64,000 nucleotides of DNA from Psococerastis gibbosa. Taxonomy: Eukaryota; Arthropoda; Insecta; Psocodea; Psocidae. The stretch spans positions 53,183,151 to 53,247,150 of the forward strand of contig OZ020484.1 in NCBI GenBank assembly GCA_963971405.1. Reading direction: 5' to 3'. The translations under genes were made by a program, and so were the position numbers. Positions 43,549 to 52,575 of this stretch are shown here, piece after piece. How positions within the stretch are numbered: position 1 is the stretch's first letter; each line of letters opens with the position of its first letter. The notes beneath the pieces are model-generated. The model made no database searches. It was not told the origin of the DNA and saw only the letters and a list, made by a program, of their open reading frames with translations.

Positions 43549-43566
43549 TAAATCGCTTACAAACAA
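42727..43566 (-). pseudogene. Second copia-type pol fragment
   Basis: Upstream frame 43204-43566 has RPKRIIRIPENLYDYELNM and LWLKAIKRELNSIKTNNT, the spacer and start of copia RT ('W..A...E..S...N.TW'). Downstream frame 42727-43146 has YKSRLVCRGFEQRKSFG, FQVLDVNSAFLNGKL (catalytic Asp), LKLNKALYGLKQADKCW and GDLCLYKN, then ends before the YVDD box. It is a different lineage from the 11835-16137 element (compare DVNSAFLNGKL with DVKCAYLNSPI). A T-run at 43519-43546 encodes poly-Lys. No LTRs were found. Confidence 0.8.
43519..43546. repeat. Poly(T) tract
   Basis: Uninterrupted T-run of about 27, inside the copia-type fragment. Confidence 0.9.
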
Positions 43567-43765
43567 TTTAATAAAAATGTTATGTTAGAAACAGAGAAAT
43601 CCCATTTAGCAGACCATTAAATCAAACGGGACAAAGCAAGAATCATTCTTAGGGAGACAGAGGAAACAAAAGTCATGGCCCTTATTACTGATCCAGCCCA
43701 GCATCACTTTGGACACGATAAGGTTGCCATTGGTTACGGGAAAAGGGAACTAGTATACTCAGGCG

Positions 43766-43850
43766 AGTGCTGTGGTCAAGTGGTTAGAGATGGCTTGCAT
43801 TTTTTCAATCGGGAGAACGGTAGTTGGAATCCTAAGGGGATCAGATTTAA
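43766..43850 (+). ncRNA. Degenerate tRNA-like sequence (SINE head or tRNA pseudogene)
   Basis: GCTGTGGTCAAGTGGTTAGA has a good A box (TGGTCAAGTGG). AGTTGGAATCC about 50 bases on is a B box with two mismatches. An internal T-run would stop polymerase III. No acceptor stem forms. Confidence 0.4.
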
Positions 43851-44622
43851 TTAATTATTTAGAGGAGAATACGTAAGAACAATGAGGCGATCGCCCAGAA
43901 ACCATCTGTTCTTCTCAGGACGATGGGAGTAGCATCCACTCCCGAAGCTCTGATTGGTCGAAAAAACGTGGCAGGTGGGACCTCAAATAAATATAAAATC
44001 TTTGGCAGGTGGGTGCGAATGTCCCATTTCTCAAACATAGAACTATTTTTTATTACTTACAATCCAGTACGTGACATCATTAGTGCGCGACGTTGAATTA
44101 CTTAAGTAGTGGAGAGGAAAATACAGTATGTATCATGTGTTGAACGTTTTTGGATTCGGCTGACAATGAACCCCTCAAGTAAAAGCTGCTGGTCCCGCCT
44201 ATCTATGGCAGACGCTAGTCCGCCACCACACTTTTCTACTCAGCAGAGCAGATGATTGTGGTGATATTTACTGCTAATTGTAACATAAACCAAGATAACT
44301 GCTGACAAGGTGCAGGGGACAATATATTGGACTTGGAGAGAGACAGGGGAGGCAAAACACGGGATAGAGTTTTCATCACAGACTATCTGATCATGAGGGT
44401 AGCAAACGGTCACAAAAAGTTAAATTATACTCGTACATGGGGGATGTGCGGTATTTAGTTCGCTTGCTAGTGGCCAGGCCCCCCCCCCCAACAGTTTCTC
44501 CGGCCCCCCCTGGGCCTCCCCACTTTTGAGATATTTGACATTTTGTTAAATTGAAAAATCATTGTAATTCAACTGGTAACTGGTAACAAGTTACTTACTT
44601 CCATTACGGTATGCCTACTCCC
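43851..44622. other. No recognisable gene; C-rich patch
   Basis: C-runs at 44479-44525 (GGCCAGGCCCCCCCC, GGCCCCCCCTGGGCC) look like a decayed hAT-like GC-rich end. Nothing coding. Confidence 0.4.
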
Positions 44623-45173
44623 CATTGGCGTGCATAGGGGGTCCTGGGAGAAAGCCCCTCTTAGGGGCACCCGTAACACCCCCATTGAATTTCTGGTGAC
44701 AAAGACGTTATGGGGGGCGAAAGGCGTAGTATACACAATAACGAAAGGGAAATTAATTCTTGGTAAGCTTATTTCGAATGAAATGTTTCATGAAAAAAAA
44801 TCAACATATTGACTAATTACTTTCACAAAAATAAATTACTCAAAATGCTTAAAACCCCAATACTCTAGACCTATTTTTTCAAACTTTTTCTCCAGGGGAG
44901 ACACCGAGTGGTGAGTGGCATGTTTATTCGTCGTTAAAACCGCAACTGTAGGTACTGCTTTCAAAATCCGTAAAACCTTACTAATTTGGGCCAATTTATC
45001 AATTTTTTTCTCCGGGGGAAACCCCCATGGCCCCCTTGCTCCAGAGTATAATATTCGTAAAATCTCACTGATTTGGGGCTATTTATCAGTTTTTTTCTCC
45101 GTGGGAGACCCCCGAGCCCCCCTTCTCCTGGGTATAACAGCATGCGTAAACCCTCACTAATTTATTAAATATA
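44623..45173 (+). mobile_element. hAT-like element with tandem GC-palindrome units (left part)
   Basis: Starts CATTGGCGTGCATAGGGG, and 44623-44800 matches 50783-50935 (AGACGTTATGG, CACAATAACGAAA, GGAAATTAATTCTT). Three units follow near 44880-45160, each with CTCC.GGGGAAACCCCC palindromes and a CGTAAAACCTCACTAATTTGG-like phrase. The series is cut by the Tc1 element at 45174 and resumes at 46543. Confidence 0.55.
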
Positions 45174-46542
45174 CAGTCATGGAAAAAATAATAAGAATTA
45201 TTTTCTCTGGAACTATTTGAGATAATGGCACCAAACTTGGACATGAACACCACTACCTAGCGGTACTTCACTACTGTTACCATCAGCAGTTATAAGCAAT
45301 GCTTACTTCTTTAAGTATTAAAGAATGTCGAAAATGGCTGGAAAAATAATAAGAACGCGGGCATTTTTTTTTTTTTCAATTTTTAGCTTCATTATGGAAG
45401 AACTTCAAGACAAACTAACATTTGGTGGTCTGCCCATTGTTCTGCATTACAGCATTGCGCGGTTTTTCATCGACCGCACCAGATATTGACATTCACTTGA
45501 AGCCACAGTAGTTCCTCATTCGAAATTTTTCCATAAGTTTTTGATGGGATTAAAGCCGAGTGACTGCGCTGACCGCGGTAAGACGTCGTCTCGGCTGTCC
45601 ACAAACCACTACTTCATTAGTTTGAAGGAGTTCTTGAAGTTATAGTCCTGCTGAAAAACCCATTCTATGATTCAACTGGCATTTTCTCGTCAGCATTACG
45701 TCTTGGAATATGTCTCTGTAACTCTCTTTCGTCAAAATATCTCCTATACGATGTTTTGGGCCAACTCCGTAGTAAGGGAAACAGCCCCACTCCAAGATGT
45801 TACTGCCACCGAACTTCACGGTCTTTTTCTATAATCACTGCAGAGATAACTTGTGTTTCATCGCCCAACAAGACGTTGCGCCATGCCCCCCGATCACAGT
45901 TTTTAGGCACGAAGGCAAGATGGTCTGTATTTTCTTTTTAAGTGGAAGTGCAACATTTCTTGGAGATCGACTGGGTAGGAAGCCTTCAAGCAACCTAGTA
46001 CTTCGTTCGCTGATGGGAGCGTTTAGGCTCGAGAACATACAAACGGTGTCTCCTTCGAAATCCTTATGAGCTATTAGTCAAAATACGGTGTTGCCTTCCA
46101 GTTTCAGCCCCTCGTTTTACTCGTGGGGTCTTGTTTCATGGCTTGAAAAATAATTTTTTCCTATCTTTCCAATAAACTACTTATTTCCGCCATTTCTCCC
46201 TTCTTTCCGAAGAAGAAAGATGACGCGTCTCACCTCGGCCGAGTAATACTGTGATCGCAACATAGCTTCAAAAGTACACTGTTTTAACTTATTAACAGCA
46301 GAATAGGGAAAATTTATTGTATCATAACCCGATTAAACAAAAAAAATCTCGCGTTCTTATTATTTTTGCCAGCCATTTTCAAACTATCTTCAATTCTTGA
46401 AGAAGTAAGCATTGCCTATGACTGATGGTAACAGTAATGAAGTAACTCTAGATAGTGGTGTCCATGTCCAAGTTTGGTGCCATTTTCTCAAATAGTTCCG
46501 GAGAAAATAGTGAAAGGGTTCTCATTATTTTTTCCATGACTG
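45174..46542 (-). mobile_element. Tc1/mariner element with about 210 bp inverted repeats
   Basis: Starts CAGTCATGGAAAAAATAATA and ends with its inverse, flanked by TA on both sides as expected for Tc1/mariner. The inverted repeats (45174-45385 and 46333-46542) share GCACCAAACTTGGACATG, AGCAATGCTTACTTCTT and AAAATGGCTGG with about 85 percent identity by eye. The interior has a broken minus-strand transposase. It is inserted in a GC-palindrome element. Confidence 0.88.
45400..46130 (-). pseudogene. Tc1-type transposase pseudogene
   Basis: Pieces in three frames: KTPRVKRGAET (about 46100), WRNVLLGDETQV (the second catalytic region 'V.FSDE', about 45860), HLGVGLFPLL (for 'WGCFS'), VFQQDYNFKN (for 'FQQDN.P.H') and LGFNPIKNLWKNF (for 'LNPIENLW', about 45540). 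The final catalytic Glu of DDE is Lys. Stops and frameshifts run throughout. The order and spacing leave no doubt about the family, but activity is impossible. Confidence 0.8.
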
Positions 46543-46640
46543 TATATAGCCTACGTTATACTATAGTATATATTATTTATCAATTTTTTCCCCCGGGGGA
46601 AACCTCCTGGCCCACCTTTCTCTGCGCCTGGTACCACCAT
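46543..46640 (+). mobile_element. GC-palindrome element, part right of Tc1
   Basis: Resumes with TTTATCAATTTTTTCCCCCG and GGGGAAACCTCCTGGCCC, which continue the series left of the Tc1 insertion. Confidence 0.5.
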
Positions 46641-46924
46641 TCAGAACTGGTTTCACAATTTGGCCTTCCTGCATTATAGAAAATGAGACGACTGGGTTGC
46701 TGAGCGTGTCAGAACTTGTAAAAAGTTTAGGAAATTAAAAACAATTTTGTTTTAATATTTAAAATTTCGAGAAAAAGTTAACTTTTTAATTTTTTGTTTT
46801 ACTGAACTTAAATAGTTTAGTGTCTAATAAGATACTATACATTAAAAAATAAATAAATAACAATAAAGTCATATAATTTACTAGGCAGACTTCAGAAGTG
46901 AATGAGTAATATTAATCAAAGTCT
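46641..46924. other. No recognisable gene
   Basis: AT-rich interval. Confidence 0.5.
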
Positions 46925-47079
46925 TGGAGTCCTAAAGCCCCCCCCCAGAAATTTTGGGAATTTACGCCAATGCTACACCCAATGAAATATGTTTTGTTTT
47001 TTCATTGCCCCCCCCCCCCCCAGATAGAAGTCATGCCCCCCATGGCCCCCCGCCATTAAATTTCTAGCGCCGCCACTGC
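46925..47079 (-). mobile_element. Two hAT-like termini in the same orientation
   Basis: On the minus strand CAGTGGCGGCGCTAGAAATT (to 47079) is followed by G-runs, and CATTGGCGTAAATTCCC (to 46972) by a second G-run. Both are ends of dispersed hAT-type repeats; the second matches 11255-11292. Confidence 0.55.
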
Positions 47080-47105
47080 ACACTCCACAAGACAACACAT
47101 ATTGC

Positions 47106-47113
47106 TATTAATA
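47106..47113. repeat. hAT target-site duplication, left (pair at 48474-48481)
   Basis: TATTAATA versus TATTATTA on the right, seven of eight matching. Confidence 0.65.
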
Positions 47114-47292
47114 TAAGGTGACCATATTTTTCTGAATCGAATCCGGGACGGACCCCAACATCAAATCCCTCCCCCTTGATAAATTAACCTATTGGATAAG
47201 ACCTACTAGACACATTATGCATTAAAAAATACATCAAACTTGGATACGAAAGTTTTTTTGTAATCATCATAATGACTAAGTACAAATTATTA

Positions 47293-47545
47293 TTATGAAG
47301 GCTCTGCGCCTGAATGGTATTTTTCAGAGGAATGAACCATCTTAAGTAAGTCTTTGTTAGAAAGTAACATTTTATAAAAGTCTTGGCAAGACTTGGGAAA
47401 GATAACTTTTGTCACCAAAATGAATTTCAAAGTGTCAACTGATACTTGAGTTTTTTCTGACGACCACAAATCATTCATTAGTGAAAATACTCGTTCAGTT
47501 GGTGCATTTGGTTCCAGCAGCCTGATCGAGGCGATTATAACACCG
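47293..47545 (-). pseudogene. hAT transposase C-terminal dimerisation domain
   Basis: The translation has IRLLEPNAPTERVFSLMNDL, then VDTLKFILVTKVIFPKSC and QDFYKMLLSNKDLL and ends HSSEKYHS. 'N...ERVFS.M...W......R......L......' is the well-known end of hAT transposases, which mediates dimerisation. Upstream catalytic parts are absent; the frame is cut at the inverted repeat and LINE stub at 47519-47549. Confidence 0.75.
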
Positions 47546-47547
47546 GT
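47519..47547. repeat. 29 bp inverted repeat, left arm (partner 48092-48122)
   Basis: CAGCCTGATCGAGGCGATTA plus TAACACCGG, inverted at 48092-48122 as CCGGTATTATAATCGCC and TCGATCAGGCTG. The left arm is hAT coding sequence; the two arms flank the LINE stub. Confidence 0.8.
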
Positions 47548-47602
47548 ATTTATTTAATCCCCTGGTATTAAAAATGTAAACAAGATAATTTTATAATGGA
47601 AA

Positions 47603-48091
47603 GTGCTATTCAAAATTTATTTGCTTACAGTTATAATCATAGGGTATTTATTTAACCCCGTCATGTTCGGCAAAACGCCGGCTCCGAGACGCCTCACATC
47701 CAGGAAGAATTTCCTCCAAACAGTCGAGCCTATCACAACCTCAGCCCAATCCTTCCGACTCGATGCCTGGAAGCGATCTTACCCCCAAGTCCCCGATCCA
47801 AAGGAAGAACTGATGGCGGGCCACAACTTACCATACCCAATCTGGCGCACCCTGAACCGTTTCAGAACTGGCGCCCCACTCTGCAAAACAACAGCGGCGA
47901 AATGGGGTTTTATCGCTGAAGACGACACGGCGTGCGAATGTGGAGAGATCCAAGACGCGGCTCACATGCTAATATGTAGACTACTACCATCCCCTTGCAC
48001 AGCTGCTGACGCCAACGACAAGGCCGTCCAGGCTGCTATATACTGGACCAATCAATAAAACGTGTGCCACCTGGACACGTTAAGTAAGTAA
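47603..48091 (+). pseudogene. Non-LTR retrotransposon C-terminal stub
   Basis: The 151-codon frame 47603-48058 contains TPAPRRLTSRKNFLQ, RLDAWKRSYPQVPDP, LPYPIWRTLNRFRTGAPLC, AKWGFIAEDDTACECGE, IQDAAHMLICRLL and ANDKAVQAAIYWTNQ. 'W..LNR.RTG...C...KWG ... C.CG ... H....C' is the end of many animal LINE ORF2 proteins, a zinc-binding tail after the thumb. The first 25 residues are hydrophobic and are probably not element sequence. The end has a TAAGTAAGTAA tail. No RT remains. Confidence 0.75.
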
Positions 48092-48230
48092 CCCCGGTAT
48101 TATAATCGCCTCGATCAGGCTGCAGGAAGGCAGAGCAAAAATTCAACAACTTTTAACATATTTAAGCTTGGAACGTTTTCGTTAAATAAATTTTATATAG
48201 TTAAATCCGGGGCAAATGACCGCCCCGGAT

Positions 48231-48409
48231 CAAGGCGGTAGCCAGCAAGGGGGAGTTCATGGGGGTCCAACCCCGCCCACCGAAATGAAATGGCTTGATA
48301 CTAGACAGAATCGGATTTTGAGACGAAAAATACTAAGTTGAAATATCTCATGAAATTTCTGAAACCCTCCTCCCCCCCCCCCCCAAAAGAAATCCCGGCT
48401 ACAGCCTTG
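48231..48409. mobile_element. 'GTAGCC' MITE with 8 bp target duplication
   Basis: 179 bp; ends CAAGGCGGTAGCCAG and, inverted, CAAGGCTGTAGCCGG. Flanks CCCCGGAT (48223-48230) and CCCCAGAT (48410-48417) match at seven of eight. Interior has a G-rich left part and a C-run near 48370-48384. No ORF. It lies within the hAT 47114-48473, so it is younger. Confidence 0.8.
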
Positions 48410-48597
48410 CCCCAGATGACCTCCCAAGAAAACCGGGACCAGACCTAAAAAATCGCGACCGAGCGTCACCTTGTATTATTAGCCTATATTGGATAATATA
48501 ACATATAATGTTATGGATAATGTATATGCGATTCGTTTTTTCTTCTTGAAATCTTATCTTTACTGCTACAAAACGACGAGAAATGATATGAAAAGGG

Positions 48598-48757
48598 CGT
48601 GAGGAGTAAAATGGTACAGACTCCGACCTTCACACGAAAGGGTGTTGGTTTGTGTCCCACACTTGCTAAAATTTCTGGCATGTAAAGCTGGATTTTACAG
48701 CCCTAACTCCGCCAGGTTGGCTTAGTAATAGAACAAAAAGTCAATATTTATTTATTA
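48598..48757 (+). mobile_element. tRNA-derived SINE, copy 2
   Basis: Head ATGGTACAGACTCCGACC and GTTGGTTTGTGTCCC (B box with changes), body CAGCCCTAACTCCGCCAGG and TTGGCTTAGTAATAGAAC, (ATTT) tail. Pairs with 34565-34742. Confidence 0.65.
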
Positions 48758-48910
48758 ACAACTTCCCGCAATGACCGACCATATCTCTGTCAGTGAGATC
48801 TTATTCCAATGTTATTATATTACCTGACTAGTGTTTTAGACGATTTTACTGTTAATTTATATATTTTGTAAAATATACAGTATTCTATATAGTAAAACCA
48901 GATACATTTA

Positions 48911-49871
48911 TTGCTTTCCCATTTATACGTAGTGTAAGAAATGCTTTGTGATGGTCAACATTTTCGATTCCGAGATTTCAACGGATTTACACTTTTTGAG
49001 GTCCCAGGAACCCCAAAAAGTGGTATTTACGAAATTTCTGTATTTCTGTTCATCGATTTGCAGGCAAACCACTCGGTGGATTTTGATGAAATTTGGCATG
49101 TAGGTTCACAATAATGATATATCGGGATCCCTTTTTATTTTTAGCTAACTCTATTGGGGGGGGGGGCTTTATTCTCAAAAAACTTTAAAAAACGTCTAAA
49201 AAATTATTTCTCAAAACAGCTTCAACTATTCCTTTTAATATCAAATACGGTACTGGATATTGTAGTCGTTATTAATGTTAACAAAACGCGGTGGGTCGCT
49301 TGCCTCTTGATAGTTTACTTCTGGGGTAAAAAAATAAAAATACATAAATTTTCATGAAAAATGACTTAAAGATAATTGATGATTTCTACCTTCAGGTATG
49401 TTATGCAGTAGGTGCTACACGGAGTAACAAAACCGAACGGGTTTCTATACCAAAAAAGAGTTGGTTTTGTGCAAAAAATTATTTTTTGAAGAAATTATGG
49501 AAAATGCACGCTCGAATACATTGCGTGTCCTGCCATTATTACTGTTTTAATGTATTGGTCTGCCCGTTCTAGAATATGCAATCCCATCGATCAATTAATT
49601 GCTTTGGGATAGGGGATATCCAAATCCGTAGCCAGAGGGGAGGGGGTCCAGGGGCCGACCCCCCCCCCCCTCGCAATGTTTGCAGCGTAGACTAGATACA
49701 ACGGAGTTTTAAATATATTGAGGCTACCTCACCCTCTGGCTACAGCCATGGGGATATATCGAGGGCCCAAAATTAAACCATAGGAAAATTATTTACTATG
49801 AATTACTCATATTATTCCTTATCTACTAATTGATGATTTGGATAGCACGTTCGAGTAAACTCGGACTGGTT
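48911..49871 (+). repeat. Hairpin-end repeat family, copy 4 (full length, carries a MITE)
   Basis: From TTGCTTTCCCATTTATACG to CGAGTAAACTCGGACTGG. The left hairpin has decayed (GTGTAAGAAATGC). The CTGTCTGT array is almost lost. A MITE at 49621-49750 interrupts it, and another begins at 49876, next to its right end. Confidence 0.8.
49621..49750. mobile_element. 'GTAGCC' MITE nested in repeat copy 4
   Basis: 130 bp; ends CAAATCCGTAGCCAGAGGG and, inverted, CATGGCTGTAGCCAGAGGG. Flanks GGGATATC and GGGATATA match at seven of eight, fitting hAT-type insertion. A C-run lies inside. Confidence 0.8.
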
Positions 49872-49875
49872 CTCA

Positions 49876-50111
49876 GCAGGCGCGGATCTATAATGAGACC
49901 AAGGAGGGGGCTAAGATTAAATTTCTATTTTTTTTTCTTCAAAAATAGGGCAGAAATATTGGGGTTATACGCATTTTCAGAGGGTGTTATATTATAGGTA
50001 ATTAATAGAATCGTGCACAAGGGGGGCCCGGGGGACTGAAATAGTGGGGTTTTACGTATTTTGAGGGCCCTAATGGGGGGGGGGCTATAGCCCCCGTAGA
50101 TCCGCGCCTGC
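49876..50111. mobile_element. hAT-like MITE with perfect 15 bp inverted repeats
   Basis: 236 bp; left end GCAGGCGCGGATCTA is inverted exactly at 50097-50111. Flanks GGTTCTCA (49868-49875) and GGTTCTGT (50112-50119) share six of eight. Interior has a GC-palindrome-family unit (AGGGGGGCCCGGGGG, AGTGGGGTTTTACG), so it links that family to a hAT-type insertion mode. Confidence 0.8.
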
Positions 50112-50119
50112 GGTTCTGT

Positions 50120-50782
50120 ATGGATTAGGTTGATCTATATAGTCAAACATGAGTTACACTATGACCGCACTTAATTCATTGTCATACAGGGCTACAACTC
50201 AATACCTACAGATTGGACGAGAGGTTATTCCCGACACATTCTTTGAATTGCCATGGATGCAATAGTAAAAGTCGTTGAATGTTGTCGAATTTCAATTCAA
50301 ATTTCGAACCGGCATTATGGCAACCTGGATCTGCTCCGGAGCCGGGCCTCATTTATGTCGAAAGTATATAAAATATGGAGAAAGAAGTACCAAGTAAAAG
50401 AATGACTCGTTCGATTTGTGGAAAAGCTGTGTTGTAAAAAGCTGAGCTAAGAATATTCCCGGCACGTCAGTTTTCTAAGTATAACAACTTGCTCCAAGAG
50501 CTTATCAATTTAGACTTACAAAGTTTATAAAATCCACAACTCGAGACAAAAAAATTTATCTCTGGGAAAAATAAATTATCGGACCAACGAGTTATATTGT
50601 CTTAAAATGTTTAAGGCTGGTGTTGTTTCTATTATGGTAAATCTTTTTATTCTTTCAATGAAGGTGTTTCAACAAAAGTGGGCTCCACTTGCTGATAATC
50701 GTATGGACAGATTCTAAGATTATGATAGGTGCAAAAATTGTATTTTACTGTGTGGTAGCGCGTAAGTTGTAATGCTTAAATA
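50120..50782. other. No recognisable gene or element
   Basis: AT-rich, no motif. Confidence 0.5.
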
Positions 50783-50935
50783 CATTGGCGTAAATAGGGG
50801 GGTCCTGGGGGGACACCCGTATCCCCCCCCCCAGGATTTCTCGTGATATAGACGTTATGGAGGCTAAAGGCATAGTGTCCACAATAACGAAACGGAAATT
50901 AATTCTTAGTATGTTTATTTTACATGAAGGACACC
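50783..50935 (+). mobile_element. hAT-like repeat end, pair of 44623-44800
   Basis: CATTGGCGTAAATAGGGGGG, then TATAGACGTTATGG and CACAATAACGAAACGG, as at 44623-44800. Confidence 0.65.
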
Positions 50936-50956
50936 ATTAAAATATATATATATATA

Positions 50957-51280
50957 TATAGATGTGTGCTAAGACACATCGTAGAAGAGAAACTTCAACT
51001 AACTTGGAAAAACGAATCACAACGGAAAATTGGAAAAACGAATAGCAACAGACAAGTGGAAAAATGAATCACAACGGACAAATGGAAAAACGAATAGCAA
51101 CAAAATTTTTACTTGAAGTTTTACGGGCAGATTGTTAATGTGTTTGTCGAACTTAAAAACCTACCCGTAAATCTTCAAACAAAAATTTTGTTGCTATTCG
51201 TTTTTCCACTTGTCCGTTGTGATTCGTTTTTCCAAGTTGAAGTTTCACTTCTACGATGTGTCTTGGCACACATCTCTATA
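50957..51280. mobile_element. Foldback element FB1 with unequal tandem units in its arms
   Basis: Tips TAGATGTGTGC and GCACACATCTCTA, and the inner stem CAACAAAATTTTTACTTGAA with GGGCAG/CTACCC, fold as one long hairpin around a loop of about 28 bases (51131-51160). Between tip and stem stand units of about 26 bp (GGAAAAACGAATCACAACGG or GGAAAAACGAATAGCAACA): four in the left arm, two in the right. No ORF is meaningful. Confidence 0.85.
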
Positions 51281-51535
51281 TTTTTTCACAGGTTTACTGC
51301 ATATTATGATTTGGTTTGGGTAGGTACATTTTAATGAATGAATTTTTTATATTATTGAAACATATTTTATTTTATCAAATAGGAAAACAGAATCCATAGT
51401 CTACACTATAAAATTGTACACATACAAAGGAACATTAGCTAATGCAGATTTTTCGTCATTAATCTGTATTCGGCTCATCTGCGTTCTAACCAATAAAAGA
51501 TACAATCGGCTTACGGAGAACACCAACTGAGCAGA

Positions 51536-51663
51536 TGTAACACACACGTTACACACGCACCAACTTGTCGTTCGTAAAAATGTGAACAAAATAAAATTAT
51601 GTCAATTAATATATAGGCTATATACTTAAACACCGCGGAGAATACCAACAGAGCAGATGTAAC
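51536..51663 (+). repeat. Diverged direct repeat, copy 1 (copy 2 at 53319-53446)
   Basis: Shares TGTAACACACACG.TACACACGCACC, GTCGTTCGTA, TGAACAAA, TTATGTCAAT and CGGAGA.TACCAACAGAG with the second copy. A further AGAACACCAACTGAGCAGATG just upstream (51518) repeats its end. Confidence 0.7.
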
Positions 51664-52416
51664 CATAGCCTGCCAATCGAAATAAGCTGACTGGCATCCC
51701 TATGCATATACATAGGATGCAGTTTTCAGGGCTTCATGAGTTTTTTCAATAAAATCACAGGATCGAAGTTACAAAATATTTGCGTCCCACTTTCGCATTT
51801 TGGCCACTTGGTAGCGCTTGGGTGTTTCTCGCACAAATTTAAAAATTGAAATGTAGTAGTCAATATCAATTTATTTCATATTAATCAGTCCATAATAACC
51901 CAAAATTAATGAAACCACCTGGTTTTATGTATCGTTCGCACACATCTACAGTACAATGGTCAATGAATGTTTTTAAAAAAATGCTCGTGGTATCCTACGC
52001 AGTATTGTATTAATTTATGGAAGTATCACATGCAATACTTCAAATTATGTTCCAATATGAGTTTAGAAAGAGTACTGTACTTTACGTTACGGCAAGTACT
52101 CATTAGGGCCTTTTCGTACAGGTCACTGGGAGTTTGAAATTTTAAACCAAAACTCTTATATGAGGAAAGTGGCAAAAAACGTCTTTTCGTCGGGTTCATT
52201 AAGCATACCACAGTAGACCATGTATCGGACATTTTCACAACTTCAGCCTTTACCCCTATTTATTCAGACACTAACGCAATACGGCGACACCCACCATGTT
52301 CCCTTACTTTTGACTCCGTAAGCCATGGGTGACAAGTGAAAACTCAAGGTGAGTTCCATTGAAAATACAGCATAATGCAATAACATGAATGTAATAACAA
52401 ATATACAGTAATTTAC
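51664..52416. other. No secure gene
   Basis: A 70-codon minus-strand frame at 52026-52238 (start MKMSDTWSTVVCLMNPTKRR) lies just downstream of the candidate exon at 52417-52575 but cannot be joined to it in phase by the splice sites I can see. Confidence 0.4.
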
Positions 52417-52575
52417 CGTGAAGGGGAAGGAACACAACTATTATTTTTGATTTTTTCCTTCTGGTAGGTTGTCTTGCTTTGACTTTTAAAGTTTCCACTA
52501 GAATTTCCTTGCTTCAACATTTTCTCTGGCGGGACGAGATGCCTCCTCTGCTCCTGTTTCTCGAAATCTGTTGCC
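52417..52575 (-). CDS. Candidate internal exon of an unknown host gene
   Basis: A 159-nt segment on the minus strand with TTGACATTTTTAG before it and GTAAAT after it, so both splice sites look usable. One phase (one leading base, two trailing bases) is open throughout and gives a charged, Gln/Lys-rich, probably disordered peptide: ATDFEKQEQRRHLVPPEKML, then KQGNSSGNFKSQSKTTYQKE and KIKNNSCVPSPS. No domain is recognised. Length divisible by three fits a cassette exon. It could equally be chance; no neighbouring exon in phase was found. Confidence 0.2.

Larger units (their letters stand above)
47114..48473 (-). mobile_element. hAT transposon carrying nested insertions
   Basis: Ends are YAAGGTGACC (47114) and, inverted, CAAGGTGACG (48473), with 8 bp flanks matching at seven positions. 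A hAT dimerisation domain is coded on the minus strand near the left end. Nested inside are a LINE stub (about 47549-48091) and a MITE (48231-48409). Most of the transposase is missing. Confidence 0.7.

Noticed and set aside
44961-45160. Gly/Pro/Arg-rich frames on both strands of the GC-palindrome units
   Set aside because: The palindrome gives open GG.GG.PR-type frames on either strand; units elsewhere do not keep the frame.
47603-47680. Hydrophobic N-terminus of the 151-codon frame as a signal peptide
   Set aside because: The first about 25 codons lie upstream of the recognisable LINE sequence and are AT-rich flanking DNA; the rest matches a LINE C-terminus.
51113-51334. 73-codon plus-strand frame
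   Set aside because: It runs through the stem of foldback FB1 and its tandem units; composition of the repeat explains it.
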